From: a virus
Reading direction: 5' to 3' (one strand)
IMG/VR virus record: IMGVR_UViG_3300021438_000616
Coordinates: 1-46,639 of that record
DNA length: 46,639 nt
Part shown: one piece after another, positions 23,570 through 31,930 of the stretch
Position numbering within the stretch: position 1 is the stretch's first letter
Layout: every line of letters starts with the position of its first letter
Position numbers and translations under genes: made by a program
The notes under the pieces: generated by a model
What the model saw: only the letters and a program-made list of their open reading frames with translations
What the model was told of the DNA's origin: nothing
The model's database searches: none

Positions 23570-24144
23570 TGGCTTTCCAGACAAGTGTTACGTATATACC
23601 CGCCAAGGCCATTGAAGGTCAGTTGGCGGACAATGGCGACGCCGTGGACGTCGTCACTCGCATTGCCGCAGGCGGTGCGATCCCAGCGGGGCGTGTCGTC
23701 TGCTTTCATGCGGGCGATGCGGACACGCAAGCTCGACTCCCGGCATCGTCCGGGGAAACCGCGTTCCCTCTGGCTGTCGGCGTCACTGTTGCCGACGTGA
23801 TGAAAGAGACGCAACCCTTCGCCGAGAAATCAGCGATTGGCGTCATTACCCGCGGCCGCGTGTGGGTCACGGTCGAGGCAAGCGGAGGGCCGGCAAGTAC
23901 GGTGTACGCCCGACATACCGCGAGCGGGGGCTATACTGCCCTTGGACGTTTCGACGGTAATAGCGGCACTGGAAAGAGTGCCGTGTCCTGGGGTCGGTTC
24001 CTTACGACCCAGGCCACCGCGGACGGTCTCATTCTACTTGAAGTCAATACCGCGGGAGGAACAGGGGCGCAAGGTAACACCGGAGCCACTGGCCCCACTG
24101 GCCCCACTGGCCCCACTGGCCCCACTGGACCCACTGGAGCGTAA
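23569..24144 (+). CDS. capsid cement protein with collagen-like tail
   Basis: A 191-residue protein whose first 160 residues match the gp24-like cement (DUF2190-type) family: AIEGQLADNGDAVDVVTR, GAIPAGRVVCFH, AFPLAVGVTV-like strands and RGRVWVTVEA. These decorate and stabilise the capsid between capsomers. Residues about 166-191 are a collagen-like tail of Gly-x-Thr triplets (GAQGNTGATGPTGPTG and so on), coded by 9-bp units. Such tails could project from the capsid and carry glycans. AAAGGA lies about eight bases before the ATG. Confidence 0.82.
   Translation: MAFQTSVTYIPAKAIEGQLADNGDAVDVVTRIAAGGAIPAGRVVCFHAGDADTQARLPASSGETAFPLAVGVTVADVMKETQPFAEKSAIGVITRGRVWVTVEASGGPASTVYARHTASGGYTALGRFDGNSGTGKSAVSWGRFLTTQATADGLILLEVNTAGGTGAQGNTGATGPTGPTGPTGPTGPTGA
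24087..24136 (+). repeat. 9-bp tandem repeats coding Gly-Pro-Thr
   Basis: About five near-perfect head-to-tail units of CCCACTGGC type encode GPT triplets at the C-terminus of the cement protein. Whole-unit slippage would change tail length without shifting frame. Confidence 0.9.
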
Positions 24145-24146
24145 TT

Positions 24147-25196
24147 ATGTTGCGACAAGATCACATCGAACAACTTTGCAACCGCCTGCGCTTGGACGCG
24201 GGCATCACTCTTACTGCGCCCCAGGTCGCGGATTTGCCTGCGCAGGCGGAGCGTATCGCCCGCGGCCTTACCGCCCACTTCGACGCGAACGAGTCGGCGT
24301 TCCTCGCCCGGCAGTTGCTCTACGTCAAGGTTCGCGAGGCGAACGTTCTTTTCCCGAATATTCGATTTAGGGAGTTCGTCCCGATTTCGAATGAAGTACC
24401 GGCAGGGGCGGAGCAATACTCGATCAAAACGTGGAACATCGCCGGGCTCGCGAAAATCGTCGCGAACTACGCCCACGACTTCCCCACCGCGAACGCCTAT
24501 GTCAGTGAAACGCTGGGCAAGGTCCGCAGCGTAGGTAATAGCTATAGCTACACGGTGCAAGACCTCCGTGCAGCCGCGATGCAGCCAAACGTAAGCATCG
24601 ACCAGCGGCGAGCAGACGTTGCTCGATTGGTACACGAGCGTACTGTCGAGACGGTGTGCGCGTATGGCGACACGGCAAACGGGCTCCCCGGGTTCGTCAA
24701 TAACGCCACTGTTGCGTCAGTCTCCGGGCTGACTGGCGGATGGGGCTCGGCCACCGGAGAGGTCATTCTCTCCGATTTACACAAGATCGCGCAAGCGGTC
24801 GTGAACCAGAGCAAGACAATCCACGCACCAGACACTATGTTACTCCCCACCACAGTGTGGGGGCTCGTCGCTACGAAGCCGTATTCGAGTGTCGTGCCTC
24901 GTACGATTCTTGACGTTTTCTTGGAGTCTAATCCGTACATCAAGAACGTCGATCAGTGGGTTCTGCTCGATGCAGCCAACAGCAACCCTGACGGCGAGGG
25001 AGCGCGACTGGCGTATAACCGCATTATATGCTACGAGCGCAATCCGGCAAACGTAACGTTCGAAATCCCTCAGGAATTTGAACAGTTCGCGCCGCAATTG
25101 GAAGGCTTGCAATATACTATCCCGTGTCACAGCCGAGTTGGAGGCGTTACAATCTCCTACCCCCTGTCGGTTGTCTACGCAGACAACGTGGTGTAA
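24147..25196 (+). CDS. major capsid protein (DUF2184 family)
   Basis: A 349-residue major capsid protein, DUF2184 type, HK97 fold. Visible family features are LFPNIRFREFVPISNEVPAGAEQYS near residue 70, RQLLYVKVREANV before it, an AMQPNVSIDQRRADVARLVHE segment and RVGGVTISYPLSVVY at the end. It has no obvious long scaffold-delta domain. GGAG lies seven bases before the ATG. Order after the protease-like and cement genes is as in related phages. Confidence 0.9.
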   Translation: MLRQDHIEQLCNRLRLDAGITLTAPQVADLPAQAERIARGLTAHFDANESAFLARQLLYVKVREANVLFPNIRFREFVPISNEVPAGAEQYSIKTWNIAGLAKIVANYAHDFPTANAYVSETLGKVRSVGNSYSYTVQDLRAAAMQPNVSIDQRRADVARLVHERTVETVCAYGDTANGLPGFVNNATVASVSGLTGGWGSATGEVILSDLHKIAQAVVNQSKTIHAPDTMLLPTTVWGLVATKPYSSVVPRTILDVFLESNPYIKNVDQWVLLDAANSNPDGEGARLAYNRIICYERNPANVTFEIPQEFEQFAPQLEGLQYTIPCHSRVGGVTISYPLSVVYADNVV

Positions 25197-25199
25197 ACT
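25171..25199 (+). promoter_or_regulatory. leaderless promoter TTGTCT-17-TAAACT
   Basis: TTGTCT, 17 bases, TAAACT, six bases, ATG at 25206. The -10 overlaps the capsid gene stop. Confidence 0.6.
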
Positions 25200-25205
25200 G
25201 CCCGC

Positions 25206-25577
25206 ATGGGCAGGATTCTGAACGAAGCACCGAGGGTCGCCCACGTGGCGGCCCTCGTCATTACTGCCGCCTCGATAGAGGCGGCGTTTGCGTTTGCGGT
25301 CACCAAGCGCACGGACCCTCAAGTTGCAGCGCTTCTAGCCGACGCGGCGAAGGAGCGCGAGACAGGCAACATCGAAGCCGTGAGCGGTTGTGTGCTCGCC
25401 CCCCTGGACTCGTTCGATTTGACGGCGGCACAAGTGTTGCTCATGTGCCATCAGGCAGGCAACACGATCATCGCTGAGATCGATCGAGGGGGGGTGACAT
25501 ACGAAGGATTCCCTCTCGCACTGCTTCCGCCGAGTCGGACGGGAAGACGCCCCCCGGCAACTAAGAGGGGTAAGTGA
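25206..25577 (+). CDS. unknown protein between capsid and neck genes
   Basis: A 123-residue, mostly helical protein with an alanine-rich first half (VAALVITAASIEAAFAFAV), a helical KERETGNIEAV segment and a basic, proline-rich tail ending KRGK. The hydrophobic stretch is too polar-broken to be a clear membrane segment. It has a leaderless-type promoter of its own and a GTGA overlap with the next gene. Position suggests a head or head-tail joining role, unproven. Confidence 0.6.
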   Translation: MGRILNEAPRVAHVAALVITAASIEAAFAFAVTKRTDPQVAALLADAAKERETGNIEAVSGCVLAPLDSFDLTAAQVLLMCHQAGNTIIAEIDRGGVTYEGFPLALLPPSRTGRRPPATKRGK

Positions 25578-25786
25578 TTTCTCGCGCGTGGGCACCTTGG
25601 CGTCGGGAGTTTACGCCCCAGGTCGCCGCGCGCGTCACGGAATTAAGAGGGCAGGACCTCCCGGCAGGGACGGCGATTGAAGAGCAGGGCCTGCGCTTCG
25701 TCTTCGAATACGTCTACGGGGGGAGGAAGCCTACCTGGCATAAAGACGTAGTGGTGTATGAAAGAGAGCTGAGATGGCATCTTTAG
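25574..25786 (+). CDS. small unknown protein of head-neck region
   Basis: A 70-residue protein starting at GTG 25574, which overlaps the previous stop and follows AGAGGGG. It is strand-rich at the end (LRFVFEYVYGG, KDVVVYERELRWHL). No family recognised. It sits just before the DUF4054 connector and overlaps it by 13 bases, which suggests a virion or assembly function. Confidence 0.58.
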   Translation: MISRAWAPWRREFTPQVAARVTELRGQDLPAGTAIEEQGLRFVFEYVYGGRKPTWHKDVVVYERELRWHL

Positions 25787-26058
25787 CCGGTTTCCGCGCT
25801 AGTTACCCCGAATTCTCAATGGCGCAAGACGCCCTCGTGAGCGCGAAGCTCTCAGACGCCACCTTACGTACTTCCACCACCGCTTTCTCTGCTACGGAGG
25901 CAGACATCCACATCTATCTTCTAACGGCCAGGTTGTTGGCGCTATCCCCCTTCGGGAGGGATATGCGGCTCTCGGCCGACGACAACTCCACCGTCTACGA
26001 CGACGATTTGCGCCGTGTAGAACGCGCGGCAGCGGTAGGCCTGGCACGGGTGTGCTAA
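25774..26058 (+). CDS. DUF4054 head-tail connector
   Basis: A 94-residue protein of the DUF4054 type, small helical adaptors of the neck in Mu/BcepB1A-like phages. The start FRASYPEFSMAQDALVSAKLSDA matches the usual F-x-x-x-YPEF pattern; a second helix LLTARLLALSPFGRDMRL and a short C-terminal helix follow. It likely binds beneath the portal. The stop overlaps the next start (TAATG). Confidence 0.8.
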   Translation: MASLAGFRASYPEFSMAQDALVSAKLSDATLRTSTTAFSATEADIHIYLLTARLLALSPFGRDMRLSADDNSTVYDDDLRRVERAAAVGLARVC

Positions 26059-26507
26059 TGAAGGATATTGACAGGGGGGCTAAAGCTCTGACGGTTGCTG
26101 CGGCGAAGATGCGGGGCAAGCTCTCGGTCGGTATTACCGAGTCGGCGGGTGGTAAGAACTACGACGCCTCGGGTAGGAGCCTGTTGCAAGTCGCCCAGGA
26201 TAACGAGTTCGGGACCGCGCACATCCCGGCAAGGTCGTTCATCGGTGGATGGTTCGACGAATTCGTCGAGAAAAACAAGACCATCGTGGCGAAATTGCAA
26301 GCGAAAGTAATGAGCGGCGCCCTCACGCAAGAAATGGCGTTGCACCGACTCGGAACGCTGTTTGTGGCTCAGATTCAAAACCGAATCGCGTCGGGGATCT
26401 CGCCAGCGAACGCCCCAGCAACGGTGGCGAGAAAAGGCTCTTCCACCCCACTTGTGGACACAGGGTTTCTAAAGTCGTCAATCGAGTATTCGATAGAGGA
26501 CGTGTAA
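26058..26507 (+). CDS. neck/tail completion protein (HK97 gp10-like)
   Basis: A 149-residue protein with LLQVAQDNEFGTAHIPARSFIGGWFDE at about residues 47-75, the characteristic EFGT-IPARSF pattern of HK97 gp10-like and neck proteins. A helical region and a C-terminal KGSSTPLVDTGFLKSSIEYS follow, the second family hallmark. It joins head and tail. ATG overlaps the previous stop, and the next ATG overlaps its own stop. Confidence 0.82.
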   Translation: MKDIDRGAKALTVAAAKMRGKLSVGITESAGGKNYDASGRSLLQVAQDNEFGTAHIPARSFIGGWFDEFVEKNKTIVAKLQAKVMSGALTQEMALHRLGTLFVAQIQNRIASGISPANAPATVARKGSSTPLVDTGFLKSSIEYSIEDV

Positions 26508-27034
26508 TGAACTGGACTACCCTGCTCGACGCTATAGCCGCCCGGGTAGCCGCTGTGGTTGGCATCCAAGTGGTGTGGGCGAACCAGCGTGTAGGGTTGG
26601 TAGATCCAATAGCGGGAGCCATCGTTAGATTGCACGTACTCGGAGTGCGAAGCTTCGGCACCCTGGACGAGATTCGCTACCTCCCGGGCGAGTCGAATAC
26701 TCTAATTCACAACAATGTATGTCAGCGCGCATTCACGGTGCGATGCACCGTAGAGGTGCAGAAACAGGGGCATCCGTATGCAGCGCGGACGTACCTAGAA
26801 GCGCTGCGAGTCAAACTATTCTGGCCTCCTACTGTCGAGGCATGGGGCTTGCTTGGCCTTGTATTGACGGAGATGGGGGACATGGTAGACTCGGACGGGA
26901 AACAAGATGACCGCATGGTGTCTCGTGCTTACATCGATATGCAGTTCGCCCATGCGTACGAACTTGCAGACACTAACTCTCCGGTCGGCACGATCGGCAG
27001 CGTAGAGGTAAACGGGGTGACATATGAGCCTTGA
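26507..27034 (+). CDS. tail terminator/completion protein (LIC_12616-like)
   Basis: A 175-residue protein in the tail terminator position. The pattern of an N-terminal helix (WTTLLDAIAARV), strand-rich middle (RAFTVRCTVEVQKQGH, AARTYLEALRVKLF) and DDRMVSRAYIDMQFAHAYE near the end resembles the LIC_12616/gp12-like terminator group. It would cap the tail tube after assembly. It overlaps the sheath gene by 11 bases. Confidence 0.7.
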   Translation: MNWTTLLDAIAARVAAVVGIQVVWANQRVGLVDPIAGAIVRLHVLGVRSFGTLDEIRYLPGESNTLIHNNVCQRAFTVRCTVEVQKQGHPYAARTYLEALRVKLFWPPTVEAWGLLGLVLTEMGDMVDSDGKQDDRMVSRAYIDMQFAHAYELADTNSPVGTIGSVEVNGVTYEP

Positions 27035-28427
27035 CACCGTCGCGAACATAACCATAACGGCGAACACACAGACTCCGAGTCAGCGAGGATTCGGCACTCC
27101 GCTGATCATGGCGTACCACACAGTGCGTCCAAGCCAGCGCGTGCTTACTTACACATCTTTGGCTTCGATGGTGACGGATGGGTTTTCCGTCTACAGCGGC
27201 GCCTACCTGGCCGCCGTCAAGATCAAAGCGCAGAACCCATCCCCGCCGGCGTGGAAGATCGGGCGCCGCGCGACCCCCTACGTACAGCAGGTCACTTTTG
27301 ACGTCGTGTCGACTGAAGAAGGCTCTGCTAGGGGGTTTACGGTCCGTCACCCCACAACAGGTGTTGAGACGGCCATCAGTTACACGGTCCCTGCCGGTGC
27401 GACAGGTGGGAGCATCGCTCATGCGATCGCCGACCTGCTATGCTCCGACGGACCTACGGGCCCGACGGGTCCCGTGGGCCCTACAGGTATCGGCGGGGCC
27501 ACGGGCCCCTACGGCGTGGTCGCAAATAGTGTAGGCGCCAAGGTCACCATCACTACAACGGGGGGTGGGACGGGCCCGGCGGCAGGTCTGCTCGCCGACA
27601 TCTCGCATTGGGATGAAGGGCTGAGCCTGACTAACATCACTCTGGACAGCGGGATTGCCGCGGACATCGCCGCATGCGCGGCGGAGGACCCCGATTTCTA
27701 CGGAATTTGCCTCGACTCAAACGGTGCGGCAGAGGTCCGCGCCGCCGCGGCGACGTGCGAAACAATGCTTTGCCTCCTTGCCGTGGATACATCGGACTCG
27801 GGCTGTTTCGGTACCGGCACTTCTGATGTAGGGAGCCTGCTCAAGGCCTCCGCGTACGCAAGGACCGTACCGTTTTTTAACGGTCGGCGATTGCTTCATT
27901 ACAGCGGGGCCGCCGCTCTGGGAGTGTGTCTACCACAAGTTCCGGGGTCGTGGTCCTTGTGCCACAAGCAACTCCGGGGTGTCGAGCAAGACTCATTCAC
28001 CGCTCGCTCGTCGCTCGCGCAAGCGAGGTTGAAACTCCGCAGCCTCAACACCTATTACGCGATCGGTGGGATAGGGGATGTGCTTTTTGGTACTTCTGCT
28101 TCAGGGGAGTTCGCGGACAACACAGTATTCCTCGACTGGGTGCGTGTGCGAATGCAAGAGCGAATGGTCTTCGCTCTGCAAGCCGTGCGCAAGAATCCTT
28201 ACACTGATGTAGGTATCGCGAGCATTACCAACGAGGTTTACGCGGTGCTGAATGCGGGAGTGGCTGCGGGGGGATTTACTCCCGGCACCCCCTCAGTCAC
28301 CGCGCCAAAAGCGGCGGCGGTATCGCCCGTCGACAAGGCAAATCGCCTGCTCCCGGATGTCGCCTTCACGGCCCAGCTGGCGGGGGCAATCCACACCATC
28401 AATGTGACGGGAACGGTGAAGGTGTAA
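27024..28427 (+). CDS. tail sheath protein (DUF3383) with collagen-like insert
   Basis: A 467-residue DUF3383-type contractile sheath. The beginning has ITANTQTPSQRGFGTPLIMAYH, a nucleating strand typical of the family, and the C-terminal third (LDWVRVRMQERMVFALQA) gives the core domain. Residues about 143-165 form a Gly-Pro-Thr insert ([16 protein letters not shown]) within a surface domain, not usual for sheaths. The sheath contracts around the tube during DNA delivery; the insert would lie on the outside. GGGG occurs about eight bases before the ATG. Confidence 0.87.
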   Translation: MSLDTVANITITANTQTPSQRGFGTPLIMAYHTVRPSQRVLTYTSLASMVTDGFSVYSGAYLAAVKIKAQNPSPPAWKIGRRATPYVQQVTFDVVSTEEGSARGFTVRHPTTGVETAISYTVPAGATGGSIAHAIADLLCSDGPTGPTGPVGPTGIGGATGPYGVVANSVGAKVTITTTGGGTGPAAGLLADISHWDEGLSLTNITLDSGIAADIAACAAEDPDFYGICLDSNGAAEVRAAAATCETMLCLLAVDTSDSGCFGTGTSDVGSLLKASAYARTVPFFNGRRLLHYSGAAALGVCLPQVPGSWSLCHKQLRGVEQDSFTARSSLAQARLKLRSLNTYYAIGGIGDVLFGTSASGEFADNTVFLDWVRVRMQERMVFALQAVRKNPYTDVGIASITNEVYAVLNAGVAAGGFTPGTPSVTAPKAAAVSPVDKANRLLPDVAFTAQLAGAIHTINVTGTVKV

Positions 28428-28428
28428 T

Positions 28429-28860
28429 ATGAGTGCAAAAACCTACAACGTTGCTCAAGTCAGTTTAGTTTTTGGGGGTATACCCCTCGATAGCGGATTC
28501 GGGAAGGACACCGTCTTCGTCATCGAACCCGAAGGTGAGCTCTGGGGGGATGTGAAGGGGGCTGACGGGGAGGTGTGTCGTTACGCCACCAACGAAAAAC
28601 GCTTCACACTTACCGTGAAGCTGCTACAAAGCAGCGAAAAGAACGCGGTGCTGAGCGCGTTAGTGCTAGCGGGGCAACTCGCAGGCAACGGGTCTGATGT
28701 GGGCAGTGTGCTCCTGAAGGATCAGAACGGCACTTCCACGCTGGCGGCTGGCACGTGCTGGATTGCCGGACTCCCGACGCAAGAGTTCGGCGTCGAGACA
28801 GGCGAGAGAGAGTGGAAAATCAGAGGGGTCTGGGATCTCGTCGTGGTAGGAGGTAACTGA
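28429..28860 (+). CDS. tail tube protein (DUF3277)
   Basis: A 143-residue DUF3277-type tube protein. It begins AKTYNVAQVSLVFGGIPLDSG, followed by AVFVIEP-like strands, ADGEVCRYATNEKRFTLTVKLLQSS and a C-terminal EREWKIRGVWDLVVVGGN. The order sheath, tube, chaperone, tape measure is the standard myophage order. GGTG precedes the ATG. The last base overlaps the next start. Confidence 0.88.
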   Translation: MSAKTYNVAQVSLVFGGIPLDSGFGKDTVFVIEPEGELWGDVKGADGEVCRYATNEKRFTLTVKLLQSSEKNAVLSALVLAGQLAGNGSDVGSVLLKDQNGTSTLAAGTCWIAGLPTQEFGVETGEREWKIRGVWDLVVVGGN

Positions 28861-29291
28861 TGCCCGTCGTCCCTGTCACGAAAGAGATTGCCGGGCGACG
28901 CTATCAGTTGACCCCCCTTACCTCGCGTAAGTGCTTGGAAGTATTCGGACAATTGACCGAGGCGCTCGGGCCAGCGGTAGTTACACTGCTCGAGAAAGTG
29001 GACGGGAAGTTGTCAGATCTGCCCCCTGAGACCCTAGCCAACGCGGCCCGCGACGTCTGTTCGCGACCGTTGGCGCGGGAATTGCTACACTACTGGGACG
29101 TTTTCGTTGAGCAAACGGTGGCCACGTCTCCTGACGGAGCGATGCAAGTGCCGTTGAGCAAAGTGTGCGAGGCCTACTTCACGGGGCAAGTGCAAGATAT
29201 GCTTGCATTGCTCAAGGCTCACCTAGAGCTGAATTTCTCTAGTTTTTTCGCCGCTTTGCCGTCCTATATCGCGACCGTGAGCGGGAAGTAG
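28860..29291 (+). CDS. tail assembly chaperone, short product
   Basis: A 143-residue protein in the tail chaperone position, with AGGAGGT six bases before the ATG. It begins VTKEIAGRRYQLTPLTSRKCLEVFGQL, typical for these proteins, and is mostly helical. Just before the end lies TTTTTTC in the correct phase for a -1 ribosomal frameshift, giving a longer product. These chaperones coat the tape measure protein during tube assembly and do not enter the virion. Confidence 0.82.
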   Translation: MPVVPVTKEIAGRRYQLTPLTSRKCLEVFGQLTEALGPAVVTLLEKVDGKLSDLPPETLANAARDVCSRPLARELLHYWDVFVEQTVATSPDGAMQVPLSKVCEAYFTGQVQDMLALLKAHLELNFSSFFAALPSYIATVSGK

Positions 29292-29482
29292 GCTCCGGCA
29301 CGGGGGAAAAGCTCCCCTCTTTCATAGATTGGCTTACTTGGCGCGTAGTATGGTCAGGTAAGTTCAATACTACATTGACTGAGGTCTACACATCGTGGAC
29401 AGGGGCCGACTTGCTCGACGCACACATTTTGCTCAACGCGTACGAGCGCGCCGAACGGGCGGCGTTGAAAAAGTCGCGGTGA
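28860..29482 (+). CDS. tail assembly chaperone, -1 frameshift product
   Basis: The slippery heptamer at 29243-29249 (zero frame AGT TTT TTC) lets ribosomes slip back one base. Translation then continues in the -1 frame CGC CGC TTT GCC to the TGA at 29480-29482, adding 77 residues (FAVLYRDREREVGSG..., ...ERAERAALKKSR) for about 207 in total. The region after 29291 has no other plausible start and would otherwise be empty before the tape measure gene. This is the conserved G/GT-type arrangement of phage tails. Confidence 0.85.
29243..29249 (+). promoter_or_regulatory. -1 frameshift slippery site TTTTTTC
   Basis: Matches X XXY YYZ with zero-frame codons TTT TTC; base 29243 is the third base of its codon counted from the ATG at 28860. 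Located between tube and tape measure genes, where tail chaperone frameshifts are expected. Confidence 0.85.
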
Positions 29483-29504
29483 TGTAGCCAGGCACGAACT
29501 GTGC

Positions 29505-29510
29505 TACCCT
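29505..29510 (+). promoter_or_regulatory. -10 element TACCCT before tape measure
   Basis: TACCCT ends six bases before the ATG at 29517. No convincing -35 or Shine-Dalgarno is present. Confidence 0.4.
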
Positions 29511-29516
29511 CTGCAT

Positions 29517-31202
29517 ATGTCGGCCCTTCGCGAACTTCTGGCCACCTTTGACATAGCCGTCAACACGACGGCTTTGCGCACCGCAAACGCTGGCGTCACT
29601 GCAACGGCAAGTGCGTTAGAAAAGGTGGAGTCCGGTGCCCATAGTGCCGGGGGCGAGGTGTCCAAAGTTGGAGGCCTGATCGCTCGCATGAGCGCGGGGG
29701 CTCAGAAAGCCCTCGCGCCCCTGGCCCAGCTCCTGTCAGACAACCTAGGGAAGGCCCTGGCCATCGTAGGTGCTGGGGGCTTTGCCAAGGGTCTGATTTC
29801 CGATGGTAAAGAGATCGCTACCACCGCCGCACGTATCGGGATGTCCGTCCGCGAGACGCAGAAGTGGTCCTACATCACGGGGCAAGACTTAGAGGAATTG
29901 GCCGTGACGGCCAGGTTCTTGCAAGATAACCTAGCAGGCGCGGCGGCGGGGGTGGGGGCGAGCGCTAAAGCGTTCGCGACGCTCGGCATTAAAGCGAAAG
30001 ATGCGTCGGGAAAAACGCGCACAATGGGAGATGTAATCCCTGAACTAGCAGAAAAGTTCGGGGAGATTAAAGACCCGGCGCAACAAACCGCGCTTGTGCT
30101 CGACGTGTTTGGGCGACGTGGCATCGCCATGCTCCCGATGTTGAAGAAGGGGCGCAAGGGCGTCGAGGAGTTGGCGCAAGCGTTCGAATTGCATGGGGGC
30201 GGTTGGGGCGAAGCGGGGGTGGAGGGGGCGAAGAAGATTTCGCGAGCCCTCAAGGATATGAAATTCCAGGTCTTTTCGCTGAGGGGGCGCATCGCAGACT
30301 CGCTGCTTCCGACCCTTGCTACGTGGTGGACCTACATCGCGAAGGGTAGCGCCGCGCTGTTGCAACTCACTGAAAGGACTAGTGTTTTTCAATCGGTTGC
30401 CATCGTTGCCGGGGCCTTCGTCGCCAAGGCCTTCCTACCGATGATCGCCGCGTGGGCGGGACCGATTCTGGTAGCGGGGGCGCTGTTGATCGTGCTCGAG
30501 GACATCGTCACCCTGTGCCGGGGAGGCAAAAGCACAATCGGGGAGATGCTAGACTCCTTCGGAGGGGCTGGCACCGCCAAAGACTTCGTGGAGGGTCTTA
30601 ATACTGCGTTGCAAGCTACTGTAGGTTTGGTGAAATTCGTCGTGGATACCTTGAGTACGCTACCGAAGTTTCTGACGAAGGAATTACCCGAAGCGTGGGA
30701 TTTCGCGACAGGTAAGACGAAGGTGGCTACGCCCGACTCACTCAAGGCGAAACCTTCGGGCGGTGGGATGTATGCGCAACAGGAAACGGAGCGGGCCGCA
30801 GCTGCGGTAGGAGCGTCTTACGGACGGACGACTACCTACACAGATAAGCAAGGTAACGTATTATCATCTAGGTCTACCGACACTCGCCGTGCTGGCGATG
30901 TGCCTTCCTATCTTGAGTCGGTAGGGGAGCGCTTGGTGGCCAAGCCTAGGGAAGCCACAGGGGAGCAGCGCCCGAAAGAGCTCGGGCCGTCGATGGGGAT
31001 GCCAGCTTACGTCCCGGCACCACTGCTGCCTACGGAACGCCTCGGCACGGCCCCAGCCCTCCCCCCGCAAGTCACGCAGACAACGAATGTCCACATTCAG
31101 GCGCTCGATAATCGCGATTTGACCCGCCGCGTAAAGGCCGTTGTCATCGAGGCCCAAAACGAGGCTAATCGCGCGGCCATGGCCGCGGTGCCGAGGTCGT
31201 AA
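29517..31202 (+). CDS. tail tape measure protein
   Basis: A 561-residue tape measure protein. It starts with a helical region (TTALRTANAGVTATASALEKVES), then a conserved block with ATTAARIGMSVRETQKWSYITGQ, DLEELAVTARFLQDN, and QQTALVLDVFGRRGIAMLPML. A hydrophobic membrane-insertion-like segment (SVAIVAGAFVAKAFLPMIAAWAGPILVAGALLIV) lies at about residues 295-330. At roughly 1.5 angstrom per residue, the helical rod would predict a tail of about 80-85 nm. No lysozyme domain is visible. The C-terminal 150 residues are proline- and glutamine-rich. Confidence 0.85.
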   Translation: MSALRELLATFDIAVNTTALRTANAGVTATASALEKVESGAHSAGGEVSKVGGLIARMSAGAQKALAPLAQLLSDNLGKALAIVGAGGFAKGLISDGKEIATTAARIGMSVRETQKWSYITGQDLEELAVTARFLQDNLAGAAAGVGASAKAFATLGIKAKDASGKTRTMGDVIPELAEKFGEIKDPAQQTALVLDVFGRRGIAMLPMLKKGRKGVEELAQAFELHGGGWGEAGVEGAKKISRALKDMKFQVFSLRGRIADSLLPTLATWWTYIAKGSAALLQLTERTSVFQSVAIVAGAFVAKAFLPMIAAWAGPILVAGALLIVLEDIVTLCRGGKSTIGEMLDSFGGAGTAKDFVEGLNTALQATVGLVKFVVDTLSTLPKFLTKELPEAWDFATGKTKVATPDSLKAKPSGGGMYAQQETERAAAAVGASYGRTTTYTDKQGNVLSSRSTDTRRAGDVPSYLESVGERLVAKPREATGEQRPKELGPSMGMPAYVPAPLLPTERLGTAPALPPQVTQTTNVHIQALDNRDLTRRVKAVVIEAQNEANRAAMAAVPRS

Positions 31203-31930
31203 TGGCTGGGAAAGTTCGCATAATCCGGCCTGGGGGAGGTATTGACAAGATCATCATCTTCGACGCGATCATGAAAGAAACGCACGAAGGAGATGTAGAG
31301 GTGACGGAGCATCCCGTGGAGAAAGGTGGTGACATCGCCGACCACGCGAGGGTTAAGCTGCCACGGCTGGTGATCGAGGGTCTTGTAACGAACACCCCCA
31401 TCACAGACGCCTCGGACGTGCAACACACAGACAACACGCGGGGGGTGGTGCGCCCGCTGGCGCTTGAGTATGAGACGATGGTTCACCTGCCCGTGAACAT
31501 CCCTGGGGCGGGAGCTATCCTGGCCGCGGTAGGCGGTAATAGGAGTAAGCAGACGGCAAGCGCATCCGTGCTACAGTTCCCAAAGGAGTTTAATCGGGTA
31601 GGTTCTGTGTTTACGTCTCTGGAGCTCATCAGACGCAACGCGGAGCTGGTCGAAGTCGTGACCCCAATCGCGATGTACGAGAACATGATCATTACGCATC
31701 TGACTACTCCTAGAGACCCGGACAACGGGAACTCGGTGCGCTTCACTGTGGAATTGAAACAGCTACGTTTCGCTTCTACCGAGCAGACGAAGGGTGTTGC
31801 TGCCGTAGGGAAGCAAAATAAAGGGGTGCAGCCGACCAAGTCGGTGGCGGCAGAATCAACCAAGAGGCCCGAACTTACCGCTCTCTCGCAAAAGGTTCTC
31901 ACGGCTTTGAAAGAATGGTGGAATAAGTGA
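31202..31930 (+). CDS. Dit-like baseplate/tail protein
   Basis: A 242-residue protein whose first 150 residues fit a Dit-like phage tail N-terminal domain: a strand [43 protein letters not shown] (the EHPVEKG-x4-DH pattern) and [26 protein letters not shown] Lys/Thr-rich linker and short C-terminal helix follow. It would link tube end to hub. Its stop overlaps the GTG of the fibre gene. Confidence 0.78.
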   Translation: MAGKVRIIRPGGGIDKIIIFDAIMKETHEGDVEVTEHPVEKGGDIADHARVKLPRLVIEGLVTNTPITDASDVQHTDNTRGVVRPLALEYETMVHLPVNIPGAGAILAAVGGNRSKQTASASVLQFPKEFNRVGSVFTSLELIRRNAELVEVVTPIAMYENMIITHLTTPRDPDNGNSVRFTVELKQLRFASTEQTKGVAAVGKQNKGVQPTKSVAAESTKRPELTALSQKVLTALKEWWNK

